From Paraburkholderia sp. IMGN_8 (GTDB lineage Bacteria; Pseudomonadota; Gammaproteobacteria; Burkholderiales; Burkholderiaceae), in the NCBI RefSeq assembly GCF_038050405.1, contig NZ_CP150900.1, forward strand, positions 1,240,001 to 1,304,000: a DNA stretch of 64,000 nucleotides. The letters run 5' to 3'. Position numbers and translations under genes: made by a program. The notes under the pieces were generated by a model, which saw nothing but the letters and a program-made list of their open reading frames with translations, was not told the DNA's origin and ran no database searches. This document shows, piece after piece, positions 27,265-36,759 of this stretch (within the stretch, counting starts at the first letter, position 1; every line of letters begins with the position of its first letter).

Positions 27265-29616
27265 ATGCCCGATCTGCTAGCCAATCTAAACCCCGAACAA
27301 CACGCTGCGGTAACGCTGCCAAACGAGCCAGCGCTCATTCTGGCCGGCGCGGGTAGCGGCAAAACCCGCGTCCTGATCACTCGCATCGCGTGGCTCATCC
27401 AGCACGGGCTGGCATCGCCCGCGACCATCCTGGCGGTGACCTTCACCAATAAAGCCGCCCGCGAAATGATGTCGCGTCTCTCGGCGCTCTTGCCGATCGA
27501 CACAAGAGGCATGTGGATCGGCACCTTCCACGGTCTCTGCAACCGCATGCTGCGGGCCCATCACCGTGATGCCGGATTGCCGGCCACCTTCCAGATCCTC
27601 GATACCGCGGACCAGCTCTCCGCGATCAAGCGTCTGATGAAGGGCCTCAACGTCGACGATGAAAAGTACCCGGCGAAAAATCTCCAGTACTTCATCAACA
27701 ACGCCAAAGAACAAGGCCTGCGCCCGAAAGACGTCGACGCTACCGACAACTTCAACCGCAAATTCGTCGAGCTCTACGAAGCCTACGATCAGCAATGCCA
27801 GCGCGAAGGCGTCGTCGATTTTCCGGAACTGCTGCTGCGCTGCTATGAGCTGCTCGCGCACAACCCGCCGCTGCGCGCCCACTATCAGGCGCGCTTCCGT
27901 CACATTCTGGTCGACGAGTTCCAGGACACCAACAAGCTGCAATACGCATGGCTCAAGCTGCTCGCGGGCCAGACCAACTCGATCTTTGCCGTCGGCGACG
28001 ACGATCAGTCGATCTACGCATTCCGCGGTGCAAACGTCGGCAACATGCGCGACTTCGAACACGAGTTCAACGTCCGTCATCTGATCAAGCTCGAGCAGAA
28101 CTACCGCTCGCACGGCCATATTCTCGATGCGGCCAATCGGCTGATCGCCAATAACTCGCGCCGTCTGGGCAAGAATCTGCGCACCGACGCGGGCCACGGC
28201 GAACCGGTGCGCGTGTATGAGTCCGCGACCGATTCGCAGGAAGCCGGCTGGATCGTCGAGGAAATCAAGGCGCTCATCAGCACGGGCACGTCGCGCAGCG
28301 AAATCGCGATCCTCTACCGCAGCAACGCGCAGTCGCGCACGATCGAACACACGCTGGTGAACGCGGGCATCGCGTATCGCGTGTACGGCGGTCTGCGCTT
28401 TTTCGAGCGTCAGGAAGTCAAGCATGCGCTCGCGTATCTGCGCCTGATCGACAATCCGAACGACGACACCGCGTTCGCGCGCGTCGTCAATTTCCCGACG
28501 CGCGGCATCGGCGCGCGTTCGATCGAGCAACTCGCGGACGCGGCGCGTCTCTACAACTGTTCGATGGCCGCGGCGATTCCGTATGTCGCGGGCAAGGCGG
28601 GTTCGAGTCTCGCCGGCTTCGCGAATCTGATCGGCAGGATGCGCGCGGAAACGCAGCAGATGAGCCTGCCGGAAACGGTCGAATACGTGGTCCGCACGAG
28701 CGGTCTCGCGGAGTTCTACCAGAACGAACGCGAAGGCCAGGACCGGCTGGAAAACTTGCAGGAACTGGTCAACGCCGCCGCCGCTTTCGTCAGCGAGGAA
28801 GGCTACGGCATGGATACGCCGGCGCGCTCGATTCCGCTGCGTCCCGGCGCCACCGCGGCACCCGAACTCGCCGTTGCCACCAACGATCCGAACACAGTCG
28901 TGCTGGATGCGCCAGATATCGCCGATCCGGCGCAAAACCCGGACACGATGACGCCGCTCGCCGGTTTCCTGTCGCACGCGTCGCTCGAAGCGGGCGACAA
29001 CCAGGCGCAAGCAGGCCAGGAAGCCGTGCAGTTGATGACGGTGCACGCGGCCAAGGGCCTGGAATTCACCGCGGTATTCATCACCGGTCTTGAAGAGGGG
29101 CTGTTCCCGCATGAGAACAGCGCGATGGAATCGGACGGTCTGGAGGAAGAGCGCCGTCTGATGTACGTGGCGATCACGCGGGCGAAGGAGCGTTTGTATC
29201 TGTCGTTCGCACAGAGCCGGATGCTGCATGGCCAGACGCGCTACAACATCCGTTCGCGTTTCTTCGACGAACTGCCGCAGGAAACGCTCAAGTGGCTCAC
29301 GCCGAAGGTCGAGGCGGGCGCGCGCTGGGGCGGCCGGTCGGATAACGCCGGTTATGGGCGCGACTGGTTCGCGCGGCCGGGGTATACGGGCGCTGCGTCG
29401 TCGACGCCCGCGCCGTTACCGGCCTTTGCCAACGAACAGCGCGCGGCGGAAACCGGTTTCCGCGTCGGCCAACATGTGTTCCATACGAAGTTCGGCGAAG
29501 GGACGATCACCGCGCTCGAAGGCGGCGGCACCGACGCGAAAGCGCAAGTCAAATTCAAGCGGCATGGCGAGAAGTGGCTGGCGCTCGCGGTCGCCAAACT
29601 GCAGGCGGTCGAATGA
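27265..29616 (+). CDS. uvrD: UvrD/PcrA-type DNA helicase II
   Basis: 783 residues. Superfamily 1A motifs in order: Q motif LNPEQHAAV, Walker A AGAGSGKTRVLITRI, Ia TFTNKAAREM, II ILVDEFQDTN, III GDDDQSIYAFRGA, IV ILYRSNAQSR, V LMTVHAAKGLEFTAVFI and VI EERRLMYVAITRAKERLYL. A linker of about 75 residues rich in Pro, Ala and Asp lies between the 2B region and motif V. The last 50 residues (FRVGQHVFHTKFGEGTI) match the Tudor-like RNA polymerase-contact domain of PcrA/UvrD. It works in nucleotide-excision and mismatch repair. Its stop overlaps the nucleosidase start by 4 bp. Confidence 0.93.
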   Translation: MPDLLANLNPEQHAAVTLPNEPALILAGAGSGKTRVLITRIAWLIQHGLASPATILAVTFTNKAAREMMSRLSALLPIDTRGMWIGTFHGLCNRMLRAHHRDAGLPATFQILDTADQLSAIKRLMKGLNVDDEKYPAKNLQYFINNAKEQGLRPKDVDATDNFNRKFVELYEAYDQQCQREGVVDFPELLLRCYELLAHNPPLRAHYQARFRHILVDEFQDTNKLQYAWLKLLAGQTNSIFAVGDDDQSIYAFRGANVGNMRDFEHEFNVRHLIKLEQNYRSHGHILDAANRLIANNSRRLGKNLRTDAGHGEPVRVYESATDSQEAGWIVEEIKALISTGTSRSEIAILYRSNAQSRTIEHTLVNAGIAYRVYGGLRFFERQEVKHALAYLRLIDNPNDDTAFARVVNFPTRGIGARSIEQLADAARLYNCSMAAAIPYVAGKAGSSLAGFANLIGRMRAETQQMSLPETVEYVVRTSGLAEFYQNEREGQDRLENLQELVNAAAAFVSEEGYGMDTPARSIPLRPGATAAPELAVATNDPNTVVLDAPDIADPAQNPDTMTPLAGFLSHASLEAGDNQAQAGQEAVQLMTVHAAKGLEFTAVFITGLEEGLFPHENSAMESDGLEEERRLMYVAITRAKERLYLSFAQSRMLHGQTRYNIRSRFFDELPQETLKWLTPKVEAGARWGGRSDNAGYGRDWFARPGYTGAASSTPAPLPAFANEQRAAETGFRVGQHVFHTKFGEGTITALEGGGTDAKAQVKFKRHGEKWLALAVAKLQAVE

Positions 29617-30419
29617 GTACAGCCAGTATCGATGTCGCCCAGAGCGGCGCTCCTGTCACGCATCGTCCGCTCGGCATTCTGGCGGCGTTGCCCCAGGAAC
29701 TCGGCGATCTGATCGAAGCGATGCGCGGCGAATCCGGTGTGCGCACCATCACGCATGGTCAGCGCGACTATCACCTCGGCACTGTGCACGGCGCGCCGTG
29801 CGTGGTGACGTTGGCGCGGGTCGGCAAGGTCGCGGCGGCGGCAACCGTCAGCGCGCTGATTCATGCGTTCGATGTCGAGGCGGTCGTGTTCACGGGCGTC
29901 GCGGGCGGCGTGGGGCGGGAAGTGCGGGTCGGCGACATCGTCGTTGCCCACGCGCTGCTGCAACACGATCTCGACGCGTCGCCGCTGTTTCCACGCTTTG
30001 AAGTGCCTCTGCTCGGCATGTCCCGGTTTATAGCCGACGCGGCGCTTGCCGGGCAACTCGCTGCCGCGTGCGAGCGGTTTGTCACCGAAGAGGGCACGGC
30101 TTCGGCGGCGCGCTTCGGTACGCACACGCCGCGGGTGCATCGCGGGTTGATCATCAGCGGCGATCAGTTCGTCGCCAGTGCGGCCGGTGTACAGGCCTTG
30201 CGCGATGCGTTGCCGGACGCACTGGCCGTCGAGATGGAAGGTGCGGCGATCGCGCAGGTCTGTCACGAGTATGGCGTGCCGTGCGCGGTCGTGCGAACCA
30301 TCTCGGATACCGCGGACGATCACGCGCCGCAGTCGTTCGCGTCGTTTCTGACGGAGATCGCCGGGACGTATTCGAACGCGATCCTGAAGCGGTTTCTGGA
30401 GGCGCGCGGCACGGTTTGA
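29613..30419 (+). CDS. mtnN: 5'-methylthioadenosine/S-adenosylhomocysteine nucleosidase family protein
   Basis: 268 residues from the ATG at 29613, overlapping the uvrD stop by ATGA. The phosphorylase/hydrolase fold shows as LGILAALPQEL at the start, FTGVAGGVG after the third strand, and the catalytic segments AVEMEGAAIAQV (Glu) and TISDTADDHAP (Asp), the Glu/Asp layout of MTA/SAH nucleosidases. These cleave MTA and SAH to adenine and a thioribose product in methionine recycling. It is longer than the E. coli enzyme (about 230 residues) because of an N-terminal extension. It is convergent with prpE. Confidence 0.82.
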   Translation: MSTASIDVAQSGAPVTHRPLGILAALPQELGDLIEAMRGESGVRTITHGQRDYHLGTVHGAPCVVTLARVGKVAAAATVSALIHAFDVEAVVFTGVAGGVGREVRVGDIVVAHALLQHDLDASPLFPRFEVPLLGMSRFIADAALAGQLAAACERFVTEEGTASAARFGTHTPRVHRGLIISGDQFVASAAGVQALRDALPDALAVEMEGAAIAQVCHEYGVPCAVVRTISDTADDHAPQSFASFLTEIAGTYSNAILKRFLEARGTV

Positions 30420-30420
30420 C

Positions 30421-30435
30421 GCTCGCTTCGCGAGC
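30421..30435. other. short perfect stem-loop between convergent genes
   Basis: GCTCGC-TTC-GCGAGC occupies the whole 15-bp gap between two convergent stop codons. There is no T-run; it may still act as a mRNA 3' end hairpin for either gene. Confidence 0.4.
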
Positions 30436-32339
30436 TAACCTTGCCCCGATCCGCCTAGCGCCTCGCGCACCTGCTGCAACGCCGCCGGATCTTCGATCGT
30501 CGGCAAATCCCCCGGCTCGCGTCCTTCCGCCAGCGCCGCAATCGCGCGGCGCAGCAGCTTGCCGGAGCGCGTCTTCGGCAGCATCGATACCACATGCACG
30601 CGTGCCGGCCGCGCAATCGCGCCGAGCTGCCGGTCGACCGTCGCAGTCAGCGCCGCTTCCAGCTTCGCCCGCGCCTTGTCGCCGTCGTAGGCCTGCGCGT
30701 CGCGCAGCACCACGAACGCCAACGCCACCTGGCCCTTCAGCGCATCCGTCACGCCAACCACCGCGACTTCCGCGACCGCCGCGTGGCTCGACAACGCTTC
30801 CTCGATTTCGCGCGTGCCCAGCCGATGACCGGCGACGTTGATCACGTCGTCGGTGCGGCCGAGGATCGTCACATAACCATCTTTGTCCTGGATGCCCCAG
30901 TCGAACGTCGAGTAGACCTGCTGGTTCGGGATGCTCGACCAGTACGTGCTGACAAAGCGCTTATCGTCGCCCCACACGGTCGACATGCAGCCCGGCGGCA
31001 GCGGATAACCGAGCGTGAGCACGCCTTTTTCGCCGGGCGCGCAGGGCTCGCCGGTCAGTTCGTTGCGCAAGGTCAGATTGAAGCCGGCAGACGGTACGCC
31101 CGGCGAACCGAGTTTGGTCGGCAACGCCTGAACGCCGCGCGGAATCGCCAGAATCGGCCAGCCGGTCTCGGTCTGCCAGTAGTTGTCGATCACCGGCTTG
31201 CCGAGCGCGTCGGCGATCCATGCGGCGGTCGGTTCGTCGAGCGGTTCGCCGGCCAGGAACAGCGCGCGCAGGCTCGACAGGTCGGCTTTCTTCAGCAGCG
31301 CGGGGTCCTGCTTTTTCAGCACGCGCAGCGCGGTCGGCGCGGTGAACATCAGGTTGATCTTGTGCTGCGCGACGAGGCGCCACCAGATGCCGCCGTCCGG
31401 GCGAATCGGCGTGCCTTCGTACATCACGGTGGTCAGGCCTGCGATCAGCGGCGCGTAGACGATGTAGCTATGGCCGACCACCCAGCCCACATCCGACGCC
31501 GTGAACATCGTGTCGCCGGGCTGGCCCTGAAAGATGTGTTCCATCGATGCCGCCAGCGCCACCGCATAGCCGCCCACATCCCGCTGCACGCCCTTCGGCT
31601 TGCCGGTCGTGCCCGATGTGTACAGCACATACGAAGGCTCGTTCGATTCGAGCCACTCGCACGGCACATGGGCGTCGAAAAACTGCCCGCGCAGTGGCTC
31701 GTAGGCGACCAGATAGCTTGCGTTGAGACGCTCGGGAGCGAGTTGCCGGTCGATCAGCAACACGTGCGGGGTCTTGTGCGCTGCCCGCGCGAGCGCTTCG
31801 TCGACGAGCGGCGTGTAGTCGATTACTTTGCCGCCGCGCGCGCCGGCGTCGGCGGTAACGATCAGCACGGGTTTCGCATCGTCGATGCGGGCGGCGAGAT
31901 TCGGCGGGGCGAAGCCGCCGAACACCACTGAGTGAATCGCGCCGAGCCGCGCGCAGGCGAGCATCGCGAACAGCGCTTCGGGGATCATCGGCAGATAGAG
32001 GAGCACGACGTCGCCACGCTTTACGCCTAGCGAGCGCATCACCGCGGCCATGCGGTTGATTTCCGCGTACAGATCGGCGTACGTGTAGCGCCGCTCGATG
32101 CCGGTTTCCGTCGACACATACACCAGCGCGTTCTGTTGCGCGCGCTCGGCCAGATGCCGGTCCACCGCGTTATGGCACAGGTTCGTGCGCCCGCCGACAA
32201 ACCAGCGCGCAAACGGCGGATTCGAGCGGTCGAGCACACTGTCGAACGGCGTCTCCCAATGAATCCGCCGCGCTTCGTCGCGCCAGAATGCCTCGGGGTT
32301 CTCGATCGAACGGCGGTGGAAGTCGCGATAGCTTGTCAT
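30435..32339 (-). CDS. prpE: propionate-CoA ligase PrpE
   Basis: 634 residues from the ATG at 32339 (AAGGA 9 bp upstream); a longer frame to 32597 was rejected. This AMP-forming acyl-CoA synthetase has the P-loop YTSGTTGKPKGVQRDVGGYA, the aromatic motif DNYWQTETGWPI, GRTDDVINVAGHRLGT, and the C-terminal PKTRSGKLLRR with the acetylatable catalytic Lys. The start YRDFHRRSIENPEAFWRDEA and VQRDVGGYAVAL favour PrpE over acetyl-CoA synthetase. It activates propionate to propionyl-CoA. No other methylcitrate-cycle gene is next to it. Confidence 0.9.
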   Translation of the reverse strand: MTSYRDFHRRSIENPEAFWRDEARRIHWETPFDSVLDRSNPPFARWFVGGRTNLCHNAVDRHLAERAQQNALVYVSTETGIERRYTYADLYAEINRMAAVMRSLGVKRGDVVLLYLPMIPEALFAMLACARLGAIHSVVFGGFAPPNLAARIDDAKPVLIVTADAGARGGKVIDYTPLVDEALARAAHKTPHVLLIDRQLAPERLNASYLVAYEPLRGQFFDAHVPCEWLESNEPSYVLYTSGTTGKPKGVQRDVGGYAVALAASMEHIFQGQPGDTMFTASDVGWVVGHSYIVYAPLIAGLTTVMYEGTPIRPDGGIWWRLVAQHKINLMFTAPTALRVLKKQDPALLKKADLSSLRALFLAGEPLDEPTAAWIADALGKPVIDNYWQTETGWPILAIPRGVQALPTKLGSPGVPSAGFNLTLRNELTGEPCAPGEKGVLTLGYPLPPGCMSTVWGDDKRFVSTYWSSIPNQQVYSTFDWGIQDKDGYVTILGRTDDVINVAGHRLGTREIEEALSSHAAVAEVAVVGVTDALKGQVALAFVVLRDAQAYDGDKARAKLEAALTATVDRQLGAIARPARVHVVSMLPKTRSGKLLRRAIAALAEGREPGDLPTIEDPAALQQVREALGGSGQG

Positions 32340-32511
32340 CGGCGGCGATCCTTCTGCTGCATGAGTGAAGGAATTTCGAGTCGCACGCCCGGTTTGTACG
32401 GCGCGAGAGCGGGGGCGTGTATCCGCGCAAGCATAGAGCACGTGCGGCCGTGGGGACAACGCGGGTTCACCATGAGCGGGGCAGGGGCGATCCAGATGGC
32501 AGACCCTTGGC

Positions 32512-32540
32512 CCAAAGAAAAAAGGCGCCGCAGCGCCTTC
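32512..32540 (-). terminator. rho-independent terminator of the fsr gene
   Basis: Read on the minus strand, AAGGCGC-TGCG-GCGCCTT is followed by TTTTTCTTT. It lies about 30 bp after the fsr stop and separates it from prpE. Confidence 0.8.
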
Positions 32541-32568
32541 TTCCTCATGCAACTGCCGGGCGAACCCA

Positions 32569-33834
32569 TCAAGCTTGCGCGCGCTTGCCTTCGACATCCG
32601 GCAGAAACACCGTCAGCATGCCGATCAGCGGCAGGAACGAGCAGACCTTGTACACATACGCGATGCTGGTGGCGTCGGCCAACTGGCCGAGCACGGCCGC
32701 GCCGATCCCGCCCATGCCGAACGCGAAACCGAAGAACAACCCCGCAACCATCCCTACTTTGCCGGGGATCAGCTCCTGCGCATAGACGAGGATCGCCGAG
32801 AACGCCGAGGCCAGCACCACGCCGATGATCACGGTCAGCACGCCGGTCCAGAACAGGTTGGCATACGGCAGCAGCAGCGTGAACGGCGCGACGCCGAGGA
32901 TCGACACACAGATCACATATTTGCGGCCGATCCTGTCGCCGATCGGACCGCCGATCACCGTGCCCGCCGCAACCGCCGCGAGGAACACGAACAGATGGAC
33001 CTGCGCGGCCTGCACCGGCAGATGGAATTTGTCGATCAGATAGAAGGTGAAGTAGCTGTTGATGCTGGCGAGGTAGAAGTACTTCGAGAACACCAGCAGG
33101 ATCAGTACGCCCATCGCGAACATGACCTTGTTGCGCGACAGCGTCGCGTGCCCGGCCACATTGCGCGCCTTCTTCACCGACGGATGCTGCTTGTACCAGC
33201 GGCCGATCTGCGCGAGCACGACGATCGCGACGAGCGCCGCCACCGAAAACCACGCGATGCTGCGCTGGCCGTGCGGAATCACGATCAACGCGGCGAGCAG
33301 CGGTCCGAGCGACGAACCCGCATTGCCGCCCACCTGGAACAGCGACTGCGCAAGACCGTGACGACCACCCGAGGCCATCCGCGCTACCCGCGACGACTCC
33401 GGATGAAACACCGACGAGCCGCAGCCGACCAGCGCCGCCGCCACCAGCAGCACGCTGAAACTCGGCGCGACCGACATCAGCAGCAGGCCGGCGAGCGTGA
33501 AGCCCATGCCGACCGGCAGCGAATACGGCTTCGGATGCTTATCCGTATAGATGCCGACGAGCGGTTGCAGCAGCGACGCGGTGATCTGGTAGGTCAGCGT
33601 AATCAGGCCGATCTGGCCGAAGGACAACGAAAAGTTGTCTTTCAGCATTGGGTAGATGGCCAGAATCAGCGACTGGATCATGTCGTTGAGCAGGTGCGAA
33701 AAGCTGATCGCACCGAGCACGGAATAGACCGTGCGCTGGACTTTGGCCGCCGGCTGCACGGCGGCGAGGTGGACGGGATTAGCGGTACCGGCTGACGCGC
33801 CGGCAAGGGCGCTTTTTTCGAGGCTCGTTTCCAT
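32569..33834 (-). CDS. fsr: MFS exporter, fosmidomycin-resistance (Fsr) type
   Basis: 421 residues with twelve membrane helices. The sequence is very close to E. coli Fsr throughout, including GAISFSHLLNDMIQSLILAI, SSVFHPESSRVARMASGGRH, LAQSLFQVGGNAGSSLGPLL and YAQELIPGKVGMVAGLFFGF. Fsr exports fosmidomycin and some other compounds. The N-terminal 35 residues are polar and Ala-rich. It is a single gene with its own terminator and is divergent from the chemoreceptor gene. The natural substrate is unknown. Confidence 0.88.
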   Translation of the reverse strand: METSLEKSALAGASAGTANPVHLAAVQPAAKVQRTVYSVLGAISFSHLLNDMIQSLILAIYPMLKDNFSLSFGQIGLITLTYQITASLLQPLVGIYTDKHPKPYSLPVGMGFTLAGLLLMSVAPSFSVLLVAAALVGCGSSVFHPESSRVARMASGGRHGLAQSLFQVGGNAGSSLGPLLAALIVIPHGQRSIAWFSVAALVAIVVLAQIGRWYKQHPSVKKARNVAGHATLSRNKVMFAMGVLILLVFSKYFYLASINSYFTFYLIDKFHLPVQAAQVHLFVFLAAVAAGTVIGGPIGDRIGRKYVICVSILGVAPFTLLLPYANLFWTGVLTVIIGVVLASAFSAILVYAQELIPGKVGMVAGLFFGFAFGMGGIGAAVLGQLADATSIAYVYKVCSFLPLIGMLTVFLPDVEGKRAQA

Positions 33835-34278
33835 ACGCTAGATGAGAGAGAAGGAAAAAGATGACGGGTAATGAATCGAGGCTGCCGACTTAGGTTCATT
33901 GCTGGTTTCGATGCCGCGGCATTTCGACGCGGCGCCCGGCGTTGTCAGCTATTTGTCTAAGTTTAATGTGGCTCGTACGAATTGTAAGGACAATTTTTGT
34001 CGCGAATCGGACGCTTTGCGTGCCGCAAATGGAAGGGGATCCGACGTTATCGGCACCATGACGGTGCTTGGCGGCTGATGCGTTGCCACGGATAGGCGCG
34101 GCTGGCAACCCGTCTCAGAAATACGGTTCGGGTATTTTTGGCCATGTATAAAACGGTCGCGGGCGCGCGGCTTACGAGGCGGCGCTGCCCGGGACCGGGC
34201 GACACGCGGTCGGCATGAATGCGGGCAGCGCTAAAGATCGCAGACGTTTATGCCGTAGACCCGGAGAGAGAAGAAGCA
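33835..34278. promoter_or_regulatory. divergent control region between fsr and the chemoreceptor gene
   Basis: 444 bp with no credible gene. TAAA at 34232-34235 followed after 16 bp by GCCGTAGA resembles a sigma-28 (FliA) flagellar promoter (consensus TAAA-N15-GCCGATAA), with a spacer one base too long and two mismatches. If real, it would favour the later chemoreceptor start at 34327. An A/T-rich stretch near 33950-34000 may serve fsr. Confidence 0.3.
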
Positions 34279-36003
34279 ATGCCGGAACCGACCTTTTCGG
34301 CAGTTCGACACGTGGGGACGAGAAATATGAAAGCAGTTTCGCTGGGTGGCCAGAAGGGCGCGGGGTTCGTACCGGAAGGAGAAGCGGCAGGCAAATCGCA
34401 ATCGCATGGGCAGGGCGGCCGGGGACCGGCTGTGCGTCTCAAGGGCTTGTCGGTGAAGGCGATGTTGCGGCTGGCGTTCGCGGTGCTGCTGATCGGCACG
34501 CTTGCGATCGGCGTGTTTTCGCTTACCCAGATCAGCCGCCTGAACGGTTCCGCGCAGTCCATCTACGACCAGGGGCACGTCGCCAGCCGCGCCGCCGAGG
34601 AGGCGCGCGGCCACATGCTGCGCGCGAGCCGCGCGCAAAAGATGCTGCTGACCGCGACCACCGCGAAGGAGCGCGACGAACTCGGCGCCGACATCGATAA
34701 GGGTTTGAGCGGCCTTGCCGCGCAACTCGGCACGCTGCAACAGTACGTCGAAGCCTCCGACGCCAAGGCCGTCGATCAGCAGAAGAAATTCGCCGCTGCG
34801 GTCGCTACGTGGAGCGGTCACTTGCGCGATTTCGTGACGCTGGTGAAAGCGCAGCCGCTCGATCTGTCGCAGATGAACTGGCAGGTCGGCACGCAGGACG
34901 TGTCGCTGCTGGTCGAAACCGGCAAGCTCGAAAAACTCGTCGACGAACTGGTCGCACAGCGCGGCACGGCTGCGAAGGCGACCATCGAGGCGTCGGGCTT
35001 TATTTATCACTCGTCGTTCGTGATGATCGCGGTGATGACGGTCGCGCTGATCGTGCTGGCGTTCGGCATCAGCGAATGGGTGGTGCGACGCCTGGGCGCG
35101 CAACTCGGCGGCGAGCCGGGATACGCGAAGGAGATTGCCAGCCGGATCGCGGCGGGCGATCTGTCGAATCAGATCGTGCTGGGCCGCAAGGATAAGTCGA
35201 GCATGTTGTACGCGCTGCACGACATGCAGAACGGCCTCTCGACCACTGTCTCCGACATTGCAGCGAGCGCCGATGCGATTGCGACTGCATCGGGCGAGAT
35301 TTCGATGGGCAACCAGGACTTGTCGCAGCGCACCGAGCAACAGGCGATGGCGCTCGAGCGGACTGCGAGCAGCATGGAGCAGTTGACGTCGACGGTACGG
35401 CAGAACGCGGACAACGCGAAGCAGGCGAGCACGCTGGCCAATAACGCCTCGGAGATCGCCGAGAAGGGCGGCGACGTGGTGAGCCGCGTGGTCGCGACGA
35501 TGAATGAGATCAACGATAGCGCGCGGAGTATTGGCGACATCATTGGCGTGATTGAGGGGATTGCTTTTCAGACCAATATTCTGGCTTTGAATGCGGCTGT
35601 TGAGGCTGCGCGGGCTGGTGAAGAAGGGCGTGGGTTTTCTGTTGTTGCTGCCGAAGTACGGAATCTGGCTCAGCGGAGTGCGGCTGCTGCAAAGGAGATC
35701 AAGGGGTTGATCAGTACCTCTGTCGAGCGGGTGAGCAATGGGTCGACTTTGGCCCAGGATGCTGGGCAGACTATGGATGAAGTCGTTAAGGCCGTGAAGC
35801 GCGTGACCGACATCATGGGAGAGATTTCGGCTGCTTCTTCCGAGCAGAGTGCTGGGATTGAAGAGATTAACCTTGCGGTTACGCAGATGGATTCTGGTAC
35901 TCAACAGAATGCCGCTCTTGTTGAGCAGGCTACTGCGGCTGCTCGGTCTTTGGATGATCAGGCGCGGGGGTTGAAGTTGATGGTAGGGAAGTTTAGGTTG
36001 TAA
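34279..36003 (+). CDS. methyl-accepting chemotaxis protein
   Basis: 574 residues from the ATG at 34279 (GGAGAG upstream); an ATG at 34327 would give 558. After a Gly-rich cytoplasmic leader there is TM1 (LAFAVLLIGTLAIGVFSLTQ), a helical periplasmic sensor of about 150 residues, TM2 (FVMIAVMTVALIVLAFGISE), a short HAMP-like region and the signalling domain, whose hairpin tip reads EGIAFQTNILALNAAVEAAR and AGEEGRGFSVVAAEVRNLAQ. It relays a small-molecule signal to CheA/CheW. The ligand is unknown. Codon usage changes in the last 480 bp, where T-ending and A-ending codons become frequent. Confidence 0.88.
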   Translation: MPEPTFSAVRHVGTRNMKAVSLGGQKGAGFVPEGEAAGKSQSHGQGGRGPAVRLKGLSVKAMLRLAFAVLLIGTLAIGVFSLTQISRLNGSAQSIYDQGHVASRAAEEARGHMLRASRAQKMLLTATTAKERDELGADIDKGLSGLAAQLGTLQQYVEASDAKAVDQQKKFAAAVATWSGHLRDFVTLVKAQPLDLSQMNWQVGTQDVSLLVETGKLEKLVDELVAQRGTAAKATIEASGFIYHSSFVMIAVMTVALIVLAFGISEWVVRRLGAQLGGEPGYAKEIASRIAAGDLSNQIVLGRKDKSSMLYALHDMQNGLSTTVSDIAASADAIATASGEISMGNQDLSQRTEQQAMALERTASSMEQLTSTVRQNADNAKQASTLANNASEIAEKGGDVVSRVVATMNEINDSARSIGDIIGVIEGIAFQTNILALNAAVEAARAGEEGRGFSVVAAEVRNLAQRSAAAAKEIKGLISTSVERVSNGSTLAQDAGQTMDEVVKAVKRVTDIMGEISAASSEQSAGIEEINLAVTQMDSGTQQNAALVEQATAAARSLDDQARGLKLMVGKFRL

Positions 36004-36759
36004 ATTTGTGGGTTTTTTCCCTGCGCGGGGCTTGCTGTCTGTTTGCCTACGGCGTTGGCCTTTCCTTGATTTCTTAGTGGTCTATTAGCGTCGCCCCTGT
36101 GCGGGGCAGGCACTTACTTTCTTTGCCGCCGCAAAGAAAGTAAGCAAAGAAAGCGGCTTCACACCGCTAATTCTTAAGCGGGTCCCCTGGCTTGGAGGAG
36201 GTAGTGGAGCATCTGGAATCTGTGTTCTCGCGCATTCCGCGTGAGTGACAAGGCAGTCATACTTCCGGCGGCGCTGCGCGCGCCGACGCGGTACTTCATC
36301 GAACCGCTCGCCAATTTCGCGTCTACGTTTTGCCCGGCGCAGTGGCTCACCGTCCGTCCCCCATGCCTCGCCGAGGCGCTCGCGTTTTGTCCGGCGCGTT
36401 GGCCCGCCGTTGCATTGCCAATCTTCACTGTAGTACCGGCTCTTCGCTCCGCGTGATGGCCCGCACTCGCACATTCGGGCGCTTCGCCGAGGCGAAGCCG
36501 ATGGCTCCCACCGCGCGCAAACGAAGTCACTGGTTTCCCTTGCAGACCGTTCCGGCGAGCACGTAGTGCGAGGCGGGAAGAATGATGCCGGAGGCGCCTA
36601 TCTGCGATCGGTGTTGGGAAGTACCGCGACGGCGCGCGCAGCGCCGCCGGAAGTATGACTGCCTTGTCACCAGCGCGGAATGCGCGAGAACACCGATTCC
36701 AGATGCTCCACTACCTCCTCCAAGCCAGGGGACCCGCTTAAGGGTTAGCGGTGTGAAGC

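Noticed and set aside
27286..29229. 647-codon open frame opposite uvrD
   Set aside because: Antisense shadow; uvrD has all helicase motifs in order.
30435..32339. Acetyl-CoA synthetase (acsA) for the ligase
   Set aside because: The N-terminus and the sequence after the P-loop fit PrpE better; acetate activity cannot be excluded.
34231..35904. 557-codon open frame opposite the chemoreceptor gene
   Set aside because: Antisense shadow of a gene with complete signalling-domain motifs.
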